In this document: positions 45,470-54,223 of the stretch, piece after piece
Position numbering within the stretch: position 1 is the stretch's first letter
Layout: every line of letters starts with the position of its first letter
Origin: Streptomyces rubradiris
Lineage (GTDB): Bacteria; Actinomycetota; Actinomycetes; Streptomycetales; Streptomycetaceae
Direction: 5' to 3'
DNA: 64,000 nucleotides
Assembly (NCBI RefSeq): GCF_016860525.1
Contig: NZ_BNEA01000015.1
Coordinates: forward strand, 1,054,001 to 1,118,000
Notes under the pieces: generated by a model
Told to the model about the DNA's origin: nothing
Databases searched by the model: none
The model's input: the letters and a program-made list of their open reading frames with translations, nothing else
Made by a program: the position numbers and the translations under genes

Positions 45470-45518
45470 AGAGTGGCCCGTCTCCCCCCGTTGAGGGCGG
45501 GGGGAGACGGGCCACTCT
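45470..45518. terminator. strong bidirectional hairpin terminator
   Basis: Perfect 20-base arms (45470-45489 and 45499-45518) with a nine-base loop, ending in a run of C/G. It lies between convergent genes (45348 plus and 45536 minus), so it can serve both. Confidence 0.88.
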
Positions 45519-45535
45519 GCGTATCGGTTGCTCGA

Positions 45536-45748
45536 TTACGCGCTGAAGTGTCCGTTGTTCACGCTGGCGATGAACTGAGCCCAGGAGTCAGCCGGGACCA
45601 CGAAGGCTGCACCATGCGGGATCTTGGAGTCGCGGACTGCCATCGAGCCGTTGGGCATCCGACCACCTTCCACGCAAGCACCCCCCTGGTCGTTGCTGTA
45701 GCTCGATCGGAACCAGTTGACCTGGAGGTCGTCGGCCCTGGTGTGCAT
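45536..45748 (-). CDS. DUF397 protein
   Basis: 70 residues with the signature WFRSSYSNDQGGACVEG and AVRDSK. It follows and overlaps the XRE/DUF5753 gene by one base. DUF397 proteins form regulatory pairs with such XRE proteins in Streptomyces. This pair is intact, in contrast to the one near 12 kb. Confidence 0.94.
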   Translation of the reverse strand: MHTRADDLQVNWFRSSYSNDQGGACVEGGRMPNGSMAVRDSKIPHGAAFVVPADSWAQFIASVNNGHFSA

Positions 45749-46650
45749 TACATCTCCTTGCTTACGTGGTGGATCATGCTCAGGGACTTCTGGTAGCCCG
45801 GAGCAAGTGCTTGAAGGTCGCTGAATGCCGCCTCGTACTTCTTCACGTCGTCATCGCGACGGGAGACACCGGCGCCCACGAGGTTTTCGAGGTAGACCAT
45901 CGGTTTCAGGTTCGGCACGCCGAACTTGAGCACGATGAACGGGCCGTTCATGCCAGGGTGAGCACCGATGTCGAACGGCACGACCTGGACCTTGATGTTG
46001 GGCACGGAGCTGGCGAGGTCGACGATGTGCTCAAGCTGCTTCTTCATCACCTCGCGGCTGCCGACCACACGCCGCAGGACCGCTTCGTTGATGATCGCTA
46101 TGAAGCCGAGCGGGTCAACCTCACGATGGAGAACCTCTTGACGGGTCATGCGAACGGCGACGAGGCGATCAATCTGCTCAGCGGGAAGGCCGGTGTGCGC
46201 CCGCGTATGGATGGCGCGGACGTAGGGCTCGGTCTGGAGCAGGCCAGGGATGTACTCGCTCTCGTAGTTCTCCAACTTCTCGGCTGTCGCCTCCAAGTCG
46301 AGGTACGCCTTGAAACCGGGCTGGATGACGTCGCGAACCTCAGGTGACTGCCACCAGTCCTTCTTCGTCTTGGTGACGGTCGCATACCCGACGAGGACTC
46401 GCTGCTTCTCTGGTGCCGCTCCGTAGATCTGGCACAGAGCGATGACGTCCGCCGGTTCCACAACGCCGTTGTCCGCTGTCTCCAGCCGCGTCAGCTTCGA
46501 CGCCGCCCAGGAGAGTAGACGACATACCTCCGCACCCGTCATCTTCTTCTGGTTGCGCAGCTGTCGAAGCTCGCTACCGAGTTGCAGCCGACACAAGGCA
46601 GGCGTTGCTGCTTCGAAGGCCGGCGTCGCCGACTCAGCGGTCTCGATCAT
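45748..46650 (-). CDS. XRE-family regulator with DUF5753 domain
   Basis: 300 residues from MIETAESATPAFEAA; GGGAGGG precedes the ATG. Helix-turn-helix at about residues 25-65 (LGSELRQLRNQKKMTGAEVC). DUF5753 follows, with YIPGLLQTEPYVRAI, NEAVLRRVVGS and VQVVPFDIGAHPGMNGPF. It overlaps the DUF397 gene. The upstream region (46651-46850) has repeated AACGTTCGAG boxes that may be operators. Confidence 0.92.
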   Translation of the reverse strand: MIETAESATPAFEAATPALCRLQLGSELRQLRNQKKMTGAEVCRLLSWAASKLTRLETADNGVVEPADVIALCQIYGAAPEKQRVLVGYATVTKTKKDWWQSPEVRDVIQPGFKAYLDLEATAEKLENYESEYIPGLLQTEPYVRAIHTRAHTGLPAEQIDRLVAVRMTRQEVLHREVDPLGFIAIINEAVLRRVVGSREVMKKQLEHIVDLASSVPNIKVQVVPFDIGAHPGMNGPFIVLKFGVPNLKPMVYLENLVGAGVSRRDDDVKKYEAAFSDLQALAPGYQKSLSMIHHVSKEM

Positions 46651-46690
46651 CCCCGCACCCTCCCGAGTATCGCTCCACAGTCTGACGGTG

Positions 46691-46740
46691 AACGTTCGAG
46701 GAGCGCAACGCAGGTTCCACGACGTCGCGCAACGTTCGAG
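46691..46740. repeat. AACGTTCGAG boxes upstream of the XRE gene
   Basis: AACGTTCGAG occurs at 46691-46700 and 46731-46740, each with CGCAAC nearby, and related TTCGAG and CTCGAA pieces lie further up to 46780. The boxes are 40 bases apart, about four helical turns. They sit 41-90 bases before the XRE start. Autoregulation is plausible but unproven. Confidence 0.45.
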
Positions 46741-46965
46741 CGATTCGAGCAACTTCCCACCCTCGAAAGAAAGTTCGTCAAGCAACTCGTCTCGCAGAAT
46801 TCTGTCTACAGGGTTCCACCGTAGACGTTCTACTGGCATGCTGTCTGCGGGTTGAGTGCACTGTGCCACCTCGCCGCCACTCAGCGTGCCCATCCTTCGC
46901 GTTGCGCACCCACCACGTGACGCATCGTGTTCGAACCCACGAACCTCACGAAGCCGAGGCCAGCA

Positions 46966-47475
46966 ATGCGCCAGAGCATCACCAGCAGGAACCAGACCCG
47001 GATGGACAGGGTCCGCGAGTACGAAGCGCCGTTACATGCCTTCCGCGCCGCTGTCGAAGCCGATCCGTTCGTGCCTGCCGCGGCTGCGCGGCGCGAGCAC
47101 CTTGAACGAGTTGTCGCGCGGGTTCGCGCCAGAGGCCGGGAGCCGAGGGTGTGCCTGTACGCGCTCTCCTTCCGCGGGCACGAACCGCGGCACTCTCTCG
47201 ACGCGTTGGCGGACTACGCCCGGTGCCAGTCCTGGCAGGTGGGCGCGGAGCAGTCCTACACGGACCATGACGGCGCGGTCGCGCCCGACTTGCGGCCGGG
47301 CTGGGGCCTTGTGCGGCAGCAGATCCGAGCCGGGTACGCGGACGGGGTCGTGGTGGTCACCGCTTCCGTCATCAGCACCCAGCTCGGCGAGTACCGGCGG
47401 GAGATCGACTGGTTCGGCCAGCACTGCGGGTTCGTTGCCCTGGTGGTCCCCGAGGCCCACAGGGGGCGGGCATGA
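46966..47475 (+). CDS. serine-resolvase-fold protein without the catalytic serine
   Basis: About 169 residues; start ATG with GAGG upstream, another ATG 13 codons earlier. The core is VCLYALSFRGHEPRHSLDAL, YARCQSWQVGAEQSYTDHDG, then LRPGWGLVRQQIRAG and GVVVVTASVIS. This is the N-terminal resolvase fold. The catalytic serine expected shortly after the first strand is not at its normal place. Relatives sit in regulatory operons in many Streptomyces. ATGA overlap with the next gene. Confidence 0.65.
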   Translation: MRQSITSRNQTRMDRVREYEAPLHAFRAAVEADPFVPAAAARREHLERVVARVRARGREPRVCLYALSFRGHEPRHSLDALADYARCQSWQVGAEQSYTDHDGAVAPDLRPGWGLVRQQIRAGYADGVVVVTASVISTQLGEYRREIDWFGQHCGFVALVVPEAHRGRA

Positions 47476-47942
47476 AGGTCCAGGCACCCGACACCGGGTC
47501 CGCTCCCGTGAGTTCGGCCACCGCCGACGAAGCGTCGGCTGAAACGCCGGGGCCGCAGATGCCGTACGCCTTTGAGGTGGTCATCGCCCCGGACCCGTTC
47601 CGCGTCGCCCAGATCCGGCGTATCACCAGGGCCACCCTGCGGTACCGAGCCCTGCCCACCCCACTGGTGCAGGACGTTGTGCTGGTCGTCTCGGAGTTGG
47701 TCACGAACGCGATCGAGCACGGACACGGGACGGTCCGCCTGCGGGTCCGCCACACCGGGGGCTCCCTCCTGGTGGAGGTCATCGACAACAACCCGGCCCC
47801 CGCCCGGCTGCGCACCCCGACCGCCGTCGCTGAGCGCGGCCGGGGGCTGGTCCTCGTATCGGTCGTGGCGCAGGCGTGGGGTGTCAGCCGTGACGGCAAG
47901 ACGACGTGGTGCCGCTTCCGCGTCCCCGCGGGGAGGCCGTGA
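47472..47942 (+). CDS. anti-sigma-factor-like ATP-binding protein (HATPase)
   Basis: 156 residues. Bergerat-fold motifs: N box VSELVTNAIEHGHG, VIDNNPAP, and RGRGLVLVSVVAQAWG. Ends with TTWCRFRVP. Members of this family bind partner proteins or phosphorylate them, in sigma-factor control. It overlaps the neighbours on both sides by 4 and 1 bases, so it belongs to one unit with them. Confidence 0.9.
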   Translation: MKVQAPDTGSAPVSSATADEASAETPGPQMPYAFEVVIAPDPFRVAQIRRITRATLRYRALPTPLVQDVVLVVSELVTNAIEHGHGTVRLRVRHTGGSLLVEVIDNNPAPARLRTPTAVAERGRGLVLVSVVAQAWGVSRDGKTTWCRFRVPAGRP

Positions 47943-48412
47943 TGGTCGCCGTAGACCAGAGCACCGCCGCCGTCCTGCTGAGTCAGCCGGCCGCCTCGGA
48001 AGTGGGGACGATACAGCAGTACCTGTCCTCCCTCCGCCGATCGCTCGTCGCCGAAGGGATCAGCGACGACCTGTATGACGCGTTGGACAAAGCGCTGGGC
48101 GAAGACCCAGATGCCGCACCCGGCGCCCCTCGCCGCGTGTGGGCCGTGCTGCGCCGCCGCTCAGGCAGGGCTCCCTCCTTGACCGTGGACGAGGCCACGC
48201 GGATCTGCGACAGGTTCCGCAGAGCGACCACCCAACTCGTACAGGTCGTGCCGTACCGCGTGTCGTGGACACCGACGGAGAAGCTGCACCTGCTGCGGGT
48301 CTTACGCGGTCAACAGCCGGACCTGGGGAACCCCGTCGAGTACCTGCCCTATTTACGGCGGTACGCCCTCGCCATCCTCGACGTGCTCGACGCCATGGGG
48401 GATGACACATGA
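47942..48412 (+). CDS. DUF6415-like helical protein
   Basis: 156 residues from an ATG overlapping the ATPase stop (TGATG). All-alpha, with RRVWAVLRRR and LTVDEATRICDRFRRAT, and the YLPYLRRYALAILDVLD end common to such Streptomyces proteins. Two TTA leucine codons occur (48302-48304 and 48353-48355), so its translation should need the bldA tRNA and fall mainly in late growth. Function unknown. Confidence 0.65.
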   Translation: MVAVDQSTAAVLLSQPAASEVGTIQQYLSSLRRSLVAEGISDDLYDALDKALGEDPDAAPGAPRRVWAVLRRRSGRAPSLTVDEATRICDRFRRATTQLVQVVPYRVSWTPTEKLHLLRVLRGQQPDLGNPVEYLPYLRRYALAILDVLDAMGDDT

Positions 48413-48467
48413 CGCGCCGTTGCCCTGCCAGCCGGAACACCAGGCACCTGCACAGAGGAGTTGAACA

Positions 48468-48935
48468 GTGACCACCACGGCCGCCACGATGATCAGCCTC
48501 TCGCCCCGGGAGCGGCAGGTGCTCGAACGGCTGGCCACCGGCGACACGGTGGCCATGGTGGGGCAGGACCTCCGCCTCAGCGAGGGCACCGTCGTCAGCT
48601 ACCTGCGGAACGCGAAGGACAAGCTCTACGGCGTCAGCGAGACCGAGGCCGCGGTCGCCATCGGCCTTGCCTTGGAAGTCATCGCCCGGCCCCCGCTCGA
48701 AGACCCAGAGCAATTGTTCATGCCGCGGGAGCAACGAGACCTCGTGCCGTATATCGCCCGCGGCATGACCGCCGAACAGATGGCCGCACAACTGCGCCGG
48801 CCGGTCACCGATGTCCGCGCGGACAGCCGCGATCTCCTCAGCACCCTCAACGCCCGCAACCGACCCCACCTGATCACCCGCTCATGGCAGTTCCGCCTCC
48901 TCACCGCGGAGCAGGTGATCAAGTGGTACCGGTGA
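48468..48935 (+). CDS. LuxR-type helix-turn-helix protein
   Basis: 155 residues. The LuxR HTH is at residues about 10-60: LSPRERQVLERLATGDTVAM then LSEGTVVSYLRNAKDKLYG. A second, weaker HTH-like block follows near residue 95 (VPYIARGMTAEQMAAQL). No receiver or sensor domain, so it acts as a small DNA-binding protein. It ends in a GTGA overlap with the next gene. Confidence 0.85.
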   Translation: MTTTAATMISLSPRERQVLERLATGDTVAMVGQDLRLSEGTVVSYLRNAKDKLYGVSETEAAVAIGLALEVIARPPLEDPEQLFMPREQRDLVPYIARGMTAEQMAAQLRRPVTDVRADSRDLLSTLNARNRPHLITRSWQFRLLTAEQVIKWYR

Positions 48936-49330
48936 CCTCCCCCGCTTTCGACGAGGAGCAGATCCTCGCGGCCACCGGCTTGGTACTCGACTGGGACCTC
49001 GACGGTTCCAGCCTCCCGCCAGTCGATGAAGCGCTGGGCCTGGTCGAACAGTTCACCACCTTCGGCCGGGACCTCGCCGGTGACCTCCGTGATCTGTGCC
49101 TGGGCCTTCCCGACGATTCGCGAGTCGGGCAGGCCGCGCACGTCACCCTCGGCGAAGCGTCCGGCCGACTGTACCTTCCGCCTCCGGCCGGCACCCCCCG
49201 GGCAGCCGCCCACCGGGCGCAGAACCTCGCCCGCCTCTTCGAAGCGTTGCTCCGCGCGGTCGAAGCCGTCAGCAACGAACGGGACCGCACCGGCCGACAC
49301 CAACACTCCGCTGCGAAAGGCATCCGATGA
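48932..49330 (+). CDS. hypothetical small protein of the regulatory operon
   Basis: 132 residues, GTG start overlapping the LuxR stop. Helical, with HVTLGEASGRLYLPPPAGTP and a final helix LARLFEALLRAVEAV. Resembles the DUF6415-type neighbours in length and order, but not enough to name. Overlaps the next gene by 4 bases. Confidence 0.6.
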   Translation: MTSPAFDEEQILAATGLVLDWDLDGSSLPPVDEALGLVEQFTTFGRDLAGDLRDLCLGLPDDSRVGQAAHVTLGEASGRLYLPPPAGTPRAAAHRAQNLARLFEALLRAVEAVSNERDRTGRHQHSAAKGIR

Positions 49331-49788
49331 AGATCCCCACCCCTGCCGCCGTCCTCATTGCCTCTGCCGTCGGAGCCGTCGGCATCTGGCGGCTGGAGCA
49401 GCACAGCCAGCGGCGGAACGCGCTGCACGCCGCGCAGATGCACCAGGAGCTGATCGCCGAGGTGGCGGCGAACCCGGAGATCCAGGAGGTCTGGATGCCG
49501 CCGGGCGGCGAACGCAGCGAGTACACGCTGCTCCTGCACGTCAACCGGCTGGTCAGCTTCCTGTCCGTGAAGTTCCGCGTGGGCCTGCTCAACGAGGAGT
49601 CGCTGGGGGTCCAGGCGAAAGCGGCCATGGAGCGCGAGGCCGTCCGCAGGTACTGGGAGACGTACGGCGGCTTCCGGGAGGAAGAGGCGATGGACTCCAC
49701 GGACGCCAGGTTCAACGAGATCATGTCCGCCGCGTATGACAAGGCCGTCCGCCCGTCCCGGCGCCCACAGGCGGAGGCCGCTGCATGA
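49327..49788 (+). CDS. DUF6082-like membrane-anchored protein
   Basis: 153 residues. One N-terminal membrane helix (AAVLIASAVGAVGIW), then a soluble helical part with LHAAQMHQELIAEVAANPEI and RRYWETYGGFREEEA. This pattern fits DUF6082, a Streptomyces family of unknown function. Overlapping starts and stops join it to both neighbours. Confidence 0.75.
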   Translation: MKIPTPAAVLIASAVGAVGIWRLEQHSQRRNALHAAQMHQELIAEVAANPEIQEVWMPPGGERSEYTLLLHVNRLVSFLSVKFRVGLLNEESLGVQAKAAMEREAVRRYWETYGGFREEEAMDSTDARFNEIMSAAYDKAVRPSRRPQAEAAA

Positions 49789-50453
49789 CGACAACGGCCG
49801 AGATGCTGAGGAACGTCCCGTACGTCACCTCTCGCGAGGGTGAGGAACCGGACCCGTGGTCCCGCCTGACCGTCGGCCTGGGCCCGGACCTCTCGATGGG
49901 GCTCGCCTACCAGGACGAGACGGCAGACGACCGCGGTCCGCGCGGTGAGCTGTGGGAACGCTTCCGGCAGTCACTCGACACCTTCGGCCAGCCGACCGGC
50001 CGGCCGAAGTGGCGCCTGGTGCACCCCGTCCGGCAGCGGAAGGCGATGAGGTTCCTGCGGTGCCAAGTCCGGGCCTGCCCAGCCAAGTTGTCCTCCGGCG
50101 GTTACCTCTTCCTGGAGACAGCCGACGAAAAACCGCGTGAGCCTGGTCAACCGGTGAGGACCGGCCAGCCGCCGGTGTGCCTCGAACACGCACACCTCGC
50201 GGTCTCGCTGTGCCCCCGGCTCAGCAAGGGCCACGTCGCCTTCCTCGCCCGCAAAGCCCCCCTGTGGGGGGTCATCGGCACCCGGTACCGGTTCGGCTCG
50301 CTCGGGCTTACGCCTCTGCCTGCGGAGGAGCAACTGCCCATGCCCTACGGTCACCCCCAGCTCGGCTGGTTCCTGGCCTCTCAGCTCGTGCGCGAGCTGA
50401 CGGAGTACGACGTCGTCAGTCTCGACGACCTCAAACCCGTCGCGCGCCGGTAA
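49785..50453 (+). CDS. hypothetical protein, end of the regulatory operon
   Basis: 222 residues from an ATG overlapping the previous stop. It has a possible metal site (CQVRACPAKL and a later C of VCLEHAH and LCPRL) in residues about 85-145. Other parts are unrecognised. A GC-rich hairpin 150 bases downstream probably ends the transcript. Confidence 0.6.
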   Translation: MTTTAEMLRNVPYVTSREGEEPDPWSRLTVGLGPDLSMGLAYQDETADDRGPRGELWERFRQSLDTFGQPTGRPKWRLVHPVRQRKAMRFLRCQVRACPAKLSSGGYLFLETADEKPREPGQPVRTGQPPVCLEHAHLAVSLCPRLSKGHVAFLARKAPLWGVIGTRYRFGSLGLTPLPAEEQLPMPYGHPQLGWFLASQLVRELTEYDVVSLDDLKPVARR

Positions 50454-50608
50454 CGGCGAACGGCACAGACCGGGGCTTCCTCTCGGCTTCGTGCACCACC
50501 GCGCCGGTGCGCAGTGGGCCACGAAGTCCCCACGCGGGGGAGGAAGCGGCGCCCGGCCAGCGCCCCGGCCGCACTCCGTGGGGAAGATCAGCGGCCGGCC
50601 CACAGCCG

Positions 50609-50652
50609 CCCGCCCGCCGACCGGTGCATGACGGTCCCGGTCGGCGGGCGGG
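50609..50652. terminator. hairpin terminator
   Basis: Sixteen-base arms (50609-50624 and 50637-50652), 12-base loop, all GC-rich. It separates the small regulatory operon from the biosynthesis-like genes. Confidence 0.75.
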
Positions 50653-50800
50653 TGCACCACCCGGTACAAGACCTGGAACACGGCTCGGTACCGGATGACG
50701 CGTGGGGAGGGACAGCACCTCCTCCCTGTCCCTCCCTCCGCACCCCCTCCCCCCTCAACCCGCTCTGCACGTCCTGCCCTCTCCTCCTCGGGAACGACAC

Positions 50801-50938
50801 ATGACCAGCACCACGCCCTCCTCCGGCACAAGCCCCCTGTCCCCCGCCGTTGTCACAGACAGGCAGGTCATGCAACGCGACCAGTCGCTGTTGAGCGGCC
50901 GGCGCGGCGCCCTCGTCCTCCAGCGCCCTCGCGCGTGA
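50801..50938 (+). CDS. possible 45-residue peptide
   Basis: ATG with a weak GGGAAC upstream. The sequence opens with Ser/Thr-rich MTSTTPSSGTSPLSPAVV and ends basic (SGRRGALVLQRPRA). It lies 18 bases before the PLP-enzyme gene. It might be a precursor peptide or simply a leader frame; codon use is not decisive. Confidence 0.3.
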   Translation: MTSTTPSSGTSPLSPAVVTDRQVMQRDQSLLSGRRGALVLQRPRA

Positions 50939-50955
50939 GATCGGCGGCCACCACC

Positions 50956-52035
50956 ATGGCGACGTTGACGCACCACGACGTGCTGTACGCGGCCCAGCGG
51001 TTACGCGATGCCGTCGTGCGCACCCCGCTCCTGACCTCCTCGGCGATCGACCACCTCGTGCACCGCAGGGTCTTTTTGAAGGCGGAGACCCATCAGCTGA
51101 CCGGGTCGTTCAAGTTCCGCGGCGCCTACAACGCGCTGGCCCTGGGCAGAACAGAGCGCGAAGCAGGGGTCGTGGGAGCTTCCGCCGGCAACCACGGTCA
51201 GGCCCTCGCCCTGGCCGCCCGCATGCTGGACACCTCGGCCACGGTCCTCCTCCCCACCGATGTGCCCACCGCGAAGCACGAAGCCATCCGGGCGCTCGGC
51301 GCGCGGATCGCTACCTATGACCGGTTCAGCGACCACCGCGACGCGATCGTCCACCAGATCGCGCACCGCCACAAGCTGACCGTCGTGCCGTCGGCGAACG
51401 ACCCGAAGGTCATCGCCGGCGCGGGCACCGTCGCCTTGGAGATGGTGCAGGACCTGCCCGACTTGGCGGCGATCCTGGTCCCCGTGGGCGGTGGTGGCCT
51501 GGCCGCCGGCACCGCGCTCATCGCCTCCGCGCACAACCCGCGGCTGAGGGTGTTCGGGGTCGAGCCCGTCGGCGCGGACGACACCCACCGGTCACTGCGG
51601 GCCGGGAGGATCACGTCGATAACGCCTCCGGCGACGATCGCGGACTCCCTGCGCCACACCGAGCCGGCGAAGATCGCCTTCGCCATCAACCAGAGGTTCC
51701 TCGCTGACGTCATCACGGTCTCGGAGACCGACATCGCCGACGCGATGGCCCTTCTGTGGCAGCACTGCCACCTCGTCGCCGAGCCGTCCGGTGCGGTAGC
51801 CCTCGCCGGACTGATACGTGCCGCACGCCGTCTCCCCGAAGGCCGCATCGGCGTGATCATCTCCGGCGGAAACGTCGACTGGGACCTGTACCGCAAGGCG
51901 CTCGACGTCTCCCTGGAACGGCCAAGACGCGCCACCCGGCAGCCCGCGGTGCGCCGCTCCCCCGCGCAGGCGGCCAGCCGGCCAGCCAGCAGCGCGCTGG
52001 TGGGCCTGTCCGGCTCCGGCCGCACCAGCGGCTGA
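50956..52035 (+). CDS. fold-type II PLP enzyme, threonine dehydratase/serine racemase-like
   Basis: 359 residues. PLP lysine K53 in TGSFKFRGAYNAL, asparagine loop SAGNHGQALALAA, glycine loop PVGGGGLAAGTALIA and the tail AEPSGAVALAG. These fit deaminases or racemases of threonine/serine. No ACT regulatory domain, so probably catabolic or part of a pathway for an unusual amino acid. A TTA codon is at 51001-51003 (residue 16), so bldA may control translation. GTG 50935 is an alternative start. Confidence 0.88.
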   Translation: MATLTHHDVLYAAQRLRDAVVRTPLLTSSAIDHLVHRRVFLKAETHQLTGSFKFRGAYNALALGRTEREAGVVGASAGNHGQALALAARMLDTSATVLLPTDVPTAKHEAIRALGARIATYDRFSDHRDAIVHQIAHRHKLTVVPSANDPKVIAGAGTVALEMVQDLPDLAAILVPVGGGGLAAGTALIASAHNPRLRVFGVEPVGADDTHRSLRAGRITSITPPATIADSLRHTEPAKIAFAINQRFLADVITVSETDIADAMALLWQHCHLVAEPSGAVALAGLIRAARRLPEGRIGVIISGGNVDWDLYRKALDVSLERPRRATRQPAVRRSPAQAASRPASSALVGLSGSGRTSG

Positions 52036-52081
52036 GCTGTCGCGCCACGTGACCGACAAGTCGCCAATGAGGAGGAACCCC

Positions 52082-53065
52082 GTGGCATCCGACGATGATG
52101 AGTACGGCGAGCCCGTCGTGAGGCTCGTCATCTACAACCTGAAAGAGGACGGCGGCAAGGACAGGCCGGGCGGGTTCTTCCCCCAGGACTGGGAGGAGGC
52201 CCACCAGTTCCTCGCCGGCCTCAAGCCCGACGTGCTGCTGAGGCAGGAGGCCACCTACAGCCACCTGCGAGAAAACGCGCGTCTGAAAGCGGCAGGGGAA
52301 ATTCTGGGCATGCGGGGCTACCTGGCGCGCAACGGCGCGGGGAGGCACCCGACCGCCCTCTTCGTCCGGCCGGCCACCTTCCCGGTCAGCGAGCGCGTCG
52401 ATTACGACGCACGGTTCTGGCGGACCCCGCCGACGATCGTCTCCGCGCGCTTCGCTGACGTCCCCGAGACCGAGGTGCTGCTGATGTCGTGGCACGCCGC
52501 GTACAACAGCCCCTCAGGCCGCCAGAGGGAGGCCGACGAGGTCACCGCGTTCGTGGACCGGATGGCCAGACGTGGCGGAGGATTCATCGGCGGCGGGGAC
52601 TGCAATGAGTACCCCGTCCCCGAGGGTGAGGTCCTGGTCCCCGAGGGTGAGGTCCAGCCGCCCGTCGACTGGTCGACGGTCACGGACACACGTCACCTCC
52701 ACCACCGCACGACCCTAGCGCCCGACGGGTCCCGGGTCAGCTGCACCTATTGGGACCGGGCGCTGGAGACCGTGGGGCTGCGCGACGCCGCACGCTACGC
52801 CGCGCATGAACTCGAGCAGACCGGCGCCCTCGCGGCGACGGCGGGGCACGACCGGCCCGACCAGGGTGGACCGATCCGGATCGACCGGCCCTACTCCGAC
52901 GCGTACCTGACGCGGGCTGTGCTGCGTGTCCGCACACATCGGACCCCATGGAGCGACCACGACGCCGTCGAGACCGTGTACTCCCGCCGCCTCTTCACAC
53001 AGGCGCTGCGGCGGGAGGTCGATCCCGTGCCGTCGCCGCAGTGGGCCGCCTTCCCACCATCGTGA
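52082..53065 (+). CDS. endonuclease/exonuclease/phosphatase family protein
   Basis: 327 residues from a GTG with AGGAGGA just upstream. EEP motifs: VIYNLKEDGG, LRQEATY (metal-binding E), GGDCNEYP, RIDRPYSDAYL and SDHDAVE. The metal-dependent fold cleaves phosphodiesters, but the substrate can be DNA, RNA or a small molecule. A 21-base direct repeat at about 52617-52655 encodes two copies of EGEV. In a biosynthetic-type setting a small-molecule phosphodiesterase or phosphatase is also possible. Confidence 0.85.
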   Translation: MASDDDEYGEPVVRLVIYNLKEDGGKDRPGGFFPQDWEEAHQFLAGLKPDVLLRQEATYSHLRENARLKAAGEILGMRGYLARNGAGRHPTALFVRPATFPVSERVDYDARFWRTPPTIVSARFADVPETEVLLMSWHAAYNSPSGRQREADEVTAFVDRMARRGGGFIGGGDCNEYPVPEGEVLVPEGEVQPPVDWSTVTDTRHLHHRTTLAPDGSRVSCTYWDRALETVGLRDAARYAAHELEQTGALAATAGHDRPDQGGPIRIDRPYSDAYLTRAVLRVRTHRTPWSDHDAVETVYSRRLFTQALRREVDPVPSPQWAAFPPS

Positions 53066-53120
53066 CCGCGCTCGGCAGGCCCAGCGTTTCGAACGCATCA
53101 CACTCAACGAGGAGAACAAC

Positions 53121-54047
53121 GTGACGGGGACAAACCCGATGCTGGCGGAGGACTCTTGGGGGCGCCCCGCCGTCGCGCGGATCGACAACTGGATGCTCGG
53201 GGAGACAGAAAACTTCGAGTTCGACCGGGAGCTGGCGCGGAAGCTCCTGTATTCGGCACCGTGGTTGAAGGACATGGTCGAGATCAACGGCCAGTACCGT
53301 CCTCGCGTCGTCCTCGTTCTCGCTCGTGACTTCGGCATCACCCAGTTCGCCGACCTGGGATGCGGGTTGCCGCCCAGGTGGAGCCGGGCACGGAAGCGCT
53401 ACGAGCCTGGGGCCCCCGTGTACGACGCCGCGAGCGCCGTACACGACGAGCCCCGGGTCGTTTACGTCGACAACGACCCAACAGTGTGCGGGCACGCCCG
53501 CACGGTGCTGGACGAGTACCCGACGACCGCGGCCGTCGAATGCGACATCCGCGACGTCGACAGACTGCTCGACCACCTCGGGAACGCCGGTCTGGACCGG
53601 GGTGCGCCGATCGCCGTTCTCCTCCACGACCTGCTGCCGTGGCTGAACGACGCGGAGGCACATCTGGTGATGGCGACGCTGCGGGAGTGGTTGCCGGCGG
53701 GCAGCGCCATCTCCGTCACCCATGCCACTGCGGACTGGGCACCCGAGACGATGCAAGAACTCGTCGGCCACTACGCGGCAGCCGACATCTCGTACCGGCC
53801 GCGCTCGCTCGGCGAGATCACCGACCTGCTGGGCCCGTGGGACCTTCTGCCGCCGGGCATCGTCCTGACCGGCCAGTGGCGGCCGACCGAGGAGGCCGGG
53901 CTGCCCCCCGGGGAGCACTCCCACGCCTACGCCGCCGTGATCACCAACGGGGCGGCGCCGGTACGCGACCCGTGCAGCCCCAGCCCCCGGGCCCTGCCGA
54001 CCGAGAGCACAACGCCTTCCGGCGCCTATCCGGTCACGGCCCCATGA
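53121..54047 (+). CDS. SAM-dependent methyltransferase (DUF574/Methyltransf_19-like)
   Basis: 308 residues, GTG start with GAGGAG nearby. Family features: RIDNWMLGETENFEFDRELA, then FADLGCGLPPR (motif I), VYVDNDPTV, AAVECDIRDVD and LLHDLLPWL. It belongs to a Streptomyces-rich family often placed near secondary-metabolism or regulatory loci. Substrate unknown. Confidence 0.88.
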   Translation: MTGTNPMLAEDSWGRPAVARIDNWMLGETENFEFDRELARKLLYSAPWLKDMVEINGQYRPRVVLVLARDFGITQFADLGCGLPPRWSRARKRYEPGAPVYDAASAVHDEPRVVYVDNDPTVCGHARTVLDEYPTTAAVECDIRDVDRLLDHLGNAGLDRGAPIAVLLHDLLPWLNDAEAHLVMATLREWLPAGSAISVTHATADWAPETMQELVGHYAAADISYRPRSLGEITDLLGPWDLLPPGIVLTGQWRPTEEAGLPPGEHSHAYAAVITNGAAPVRDPCSPSPRALPTESTTPSGAYPVTAP

Positions 54048-54060
54048 GCCCACCCGGCTC

Positions 54061-54102
54061 GGGATGGGCCCGCCTCCGCCAGACGACGACCGGGCCCATC
54101 CC
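54061..54102. terminator. hairpin terminator
   Basis: Twelve-base arms (54061-54072 and 54091-54102) around an 18-base loop, 14 bases after the methyltransferase stop. Confidence 0.65.
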
Positions 54103-54223
54103 GGCCCCGCAACTGCGCGTGCAGAACCTGCAAACGGCGTGCACGAGCTGACCACCGATCACCACCGCCGCCGTGCCGATGGTGCCCTGGTACCAGTCGG
54201 CCCCAAGCAAGGAGGACTGCTCC

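Noticed and set aside
52617..52655. A tandem-repeat feature in the EEP gene
   Set aside because: Only two 21-base units that keep the reading frame; mentioned under the gene but not a separate element.
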